A stretch of 8,949 nt of DNA from Candidatus Thioglobus sp. GTDB taxonomy: Bacteria; Pseudomonadota; Gammaproteobacteria; PS1; Pseudothioglobaceae. Both the position numbers and the translations under genes were made by a program. The stretch covers positions 1 through 8,949 of the forward strand of contig JAAOIF010000031.1 of NCBI GenBank assembly GCA_015163925.1, in the 5' to 3' direction. Positions 7,781-8,949 of the stretch are shown here, piece by piece (the stretch's first letter is position 1; every line of letters starts with the position of its first letter). The notes beneath the pieces are model-generated. The model was not told where the DNA came from, made no database searches, and saw only the letters and a program-made list of their open reading frames with translations.

Positions 7781-7787
7781 CTCCTTA
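7781..7787 (-). promoter_or_regulatory. Strong Shine-Dalgarno of the small cytochrome c gene
   Basis: TAAGGAG on the minus strand ends 6 bases before the ATG at 7772-7774. It is the strongest ribosome site in the window; the other genes have weak or no such sites. This suggests high translation of the small cytochrome and fixes its start. Confidence 0.85.
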
Positions 7788-7810
7788 TTTAAAATTAAAA
7801 TGCCCTAAAA

Positions 7811-7840
7811 TGTAAAACTATATCAGCGAGTTATTATACT
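7811..7840 (+). promoter_or_regulatory. Weak candidate promoter for engB
   Basis: TATACT at 7835-7840 matches 5 of 6 -10 positions, and TGTAAA at 7811-7816 (18-base spacer) matches only 3 of 6 -35 positions. Initiation would fall near 7847, leaving a leader of about 8 bases and no Shine-Dalgarno, so engB could be almost leaderless. The candidate overlaps the opposing cytochrome promoter candidates within the 80-base divergent gap, so the two directions may compete. Confidence 0.3.
7817..7825 (-). promoter_or_regulatory. Candidate extended -10 promoter for the cytochrome c transcript
   Basis: The minus strand reads TGATATAGT, an extended -10 (TG-n-TATAGT) one base off consensus. Transcription from near 7810 would give a leader of about 36 bases that includes the strong Shine-Dalgarno. 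No good -35 is visible, as is common for extended -10 promoters. A perfect TATAAT at 7833-7838 on the same strand is an alternative, also without a recognisable -35. Confidence 0.4.
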
Positions 7841-7854
7841 TATTTTTATTAGCA

Positions 7855-7857
7855 ATG
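7855..7857 (+). promoter_or_regulatory. engB start codon without a Shine-Dalgarno
   Basis: The 20 bases before this ATG are almost all A and T, with no AGG- or GAG-like core. The start is set by protein similarity alone. Together with the possible very short leader, this suggests initiation that does not depend on anti-Shine-Dalgarno pairing. Confidence 0.5.
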
Positions 7858-8454
7858 AATAAAATTTATCAGCAAGCCGCATTTTTACTTTCCTGCCCGG
7901 CGCTAAAGGGCTGTCCGCCGGATGAGGGCTTTGAAGTGATTTTTGCTGGGCGCTCAAATGCAGGAAAATCAAGTGCTATTAACACTTTGACCAAGCAAAA
8001 AAAGCTTGCAAAAGTCTCTCGCACGCCCGGACGGACGCAGCATTTGGTGTTTTTTACACTTGATAAAAACCGCCGTTTGGTTGATTTGCCCGGCTATGGC
8101 TTTGCAAAAGTGCCAGAAAAAGTCAAAAAACAATGGCATATAAATATGAGTGAATATTTTTCCCAGCGCAAATGCCTCTCCGGCGCAGTGTTAGTAATGG
8201 ATTGCCGCCGCCCGCTGACCCCATTTGACCAGATGATGTTGGACTGGTGCGTGGGGGTAAATTTGCCAACTCAAATATTATTAACAAAATCCGACAAGCT
8301 GAAAAAAGGCGCTGTCAGCAATGCTAAATTGCAAGTGGAAAGCGCTATAAAAAAATATCCATTTGTTGAAGTGCAATTATTTTCTGCCCTCAAAAAACAA
8401 GGCGTAGAGGCTTTAGCAGCAAGGCTTAACACTTTTTTTGGCTATGTGGATTAA
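7855..8454 (+). CDS. engB: Ribosome biogenesis GTP-binding protein EngB (YsxC/YihA)
   Basis: EngB is an essential GTPase needed for assembly of the 50S ribosomal subunit. At 199 residues it is of normal size. The GTPase motifs run in order: G1 GRSNAGKS at 32-39, G2 threonine at T57 in RTPGRT, G3 DLPG at 77-80 followed by YGFAKVP, G4 TKSD at 144-147, and G5 SALKKQG at 177-183. The N-terminus ([21 protein letters not shown]) matches the family's usual lead-in to G1, so the ATG at 7855 is the right start even though no Shine-Dalgarno precedes it. It is divergent from the cytochrome c genes, an arrangement shared with Pseudomonas. The following plus-strand frame overlaps its 3' end by 11 bases. 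Intact and secure. Confidence 0.97.
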   Translation: MNKIYQQAAFLLSCPALKGCPPDEGFEVIFAGRSNAGKSSAINTLTKQKKLAKVSRTPGRTQHLVFFTLDKNRRLVDLPGYGFAKVPEKVKKQWHINMSEYFSQRKCLSGAVLVMDCRRPLTPFDQMMLDWCVGVNLPTQILLTKSDKLKKGAVSNAKLQVESAIKKYPFVEVQLFSALKKQGVEALAARLNTFFGYVD

Positions 8455-8896
8455 CGCAAATCTTGCTAATTTAACAGCGGCTGAGACTATTATTTCAGCC
8501 AATAATCGTCAAGTTTTGGCGTTGAAAAAAACTTGGCAGCAGCAAAAAGGCAACTCTAAATTACCCAAAATATTTTCATATCAGCAATTTTTGCAAAACA
8601 CTTATTTGCAAATTTTTACTAATACTTCAAAACGCCTGATTTCGCCGATTGAGTCAAGGGTTTTAATCGGAAAATCAATGCTAATTTTGGGGCAGTCAGC
8701 GGATAATCAGCTGCTCGATGAGGTGGTAAAAAACATTGATTATTGCCATCATCACCTCATCAGTTTTGAGCAATTATCCAAATCTCACGGGCAAAATTCT
8801 GCCCTGTTTTGCAGCTGGTCAAAGCATTACCCAGAAAATCGCCGCTTAAATTCAGCTTTAAAGTTTTTAATTCGCCAGTTTTTGAAAGTGCTTTAA
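8444..8896 (+). CDS. N-terminal fragment resembling a RecB/AddB-like putative DNA repair protein; possibly truncated
   Basis: The frame starts at an ATG overlapping the engB stop by 11 bases (a TTG at 8438 is an alternative) and encodes 150 residues. Residues 18-31 ([14 protein letters not shown]), the later [14 protein letters not shown] and the [16 protein letters not shown] segments recall the beginning of the large 'probable DNA repair protein' family (RecB/AddB-like, with a C-terminal PD-(D/E)XK nuclease), where a NRR-like motif precedes WL and a LLSPxQE-like stretch. Those proteins are several hundred residues long, so this frame stops far too early, at TAA 8894-8896. The same frame reopens for 14 codons and stops again at 8939-8941, and the other plus frames also hit stops nearby. 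Either the gene is decayed, there is a sequencing error, or this is a genuine short protein. Family assignment is from memory of the pattern and only tentative. There is no catalytic motif in the visible part. Confidence 0.5.
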   Translation: MWINANLANLTAAETIISANNRQVLALKKTWQQQKGNSKLPKIFSYQQFLQNTYLQIFTNTSKRLISPIESRVLIGKSMLILGQSADNQLLDEVVKNIDYCHHHLISFEQLSKSHGQNSALFCSWSKHYPENRRLNSALKFLIRQFLKVL

Positions 8897-8949
8897 GGCT
8901 TAAATTTTCCTGATTTGCAGCTGGCAGAAATTGACCAATAAATTCAGCA

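Noticed and set aside
8760..8949. Minus-strand frame open from the right edge to a TGA at 8760-8762 (about 62 codons), antisense to the repair-like frame
   Set aside because: It has no visible start and overlaps most of the end of the plus-strand frame. Similar-length open antisense frames occur over secure genes in this window. It could be the tail of a convergent gene, but nothing recognisable is encoded.

Overview
The window looks like chromosomal DNA from a fairly AT-rich proteobacterium, most likely a gammaproteobacterium (a betaproteobacterium is possible). Two conserved proteobacterial gene blocks are present and abut each other. One is engB next to a small monoheme cytochrome c and a diheme cytochrome c4, an arrangement known from Pseudomonas. 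The other is the protein quality-control series tig-clpP-clpX-lon, in the same order as in E. coli. The assignment rests on protein motifs and gene order read by eye; no database search was possible.

Layout, right to left, since most genes are on the minus strand. The divergent intergenic region at 7775-7854 separates engB (plus strand, 7855-8454) from a minus-strand run. That run starts with a 95-residue monoheme cytochrome c (7487-7774), which has a strong Shine-Dalgarno and an extended -10 candidate. A hairpin with a T-tract follows (7421-7449), then a cytochrome c4-type diheme protein (6751-7401). Only 15 bases later come tig (5443-6735), clpP (4836-5432) and clpX (3551-4831), with gaps of 10 and 4 bases. 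A 124-base gap upstream of lon carries a good match to a heat-shock sigma-32 promoter. lon (1087-3426) is followed 3 bases later by cysC (481-1083, APS kinase). The cysC end overlaps by 11 bases the start of a PAPS-dependent sulfotransferase gene that runs off the left edge (1-491).

Functionally, trigger factor folds nascent chains, ClpXP and Lon degrade damaged or tagged proteins, and the cytochromes are periplasmic electron carriers. CysC makes PAPS and the sulfotransferase would use it to sulfate an unknown acceptor. Placing a PAPS-making and PAPS-using pair on the tail of lon is the most unusual arrangement here and implies that it may share lon's stress-responsive transcription.

On the right, a plus-strand reading frame overlapping the end of engB (8444-8896) resembles the N-terminal region of large RecB/AddB-like putative DNA repair proteins, but it stops after about 151 codons. 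It may be a truncated or decayed gene. No tRNA, rRNA, CRISPR array, insertion sequence or origin was seen, and no gene-free stretch exceeds 125 bases.
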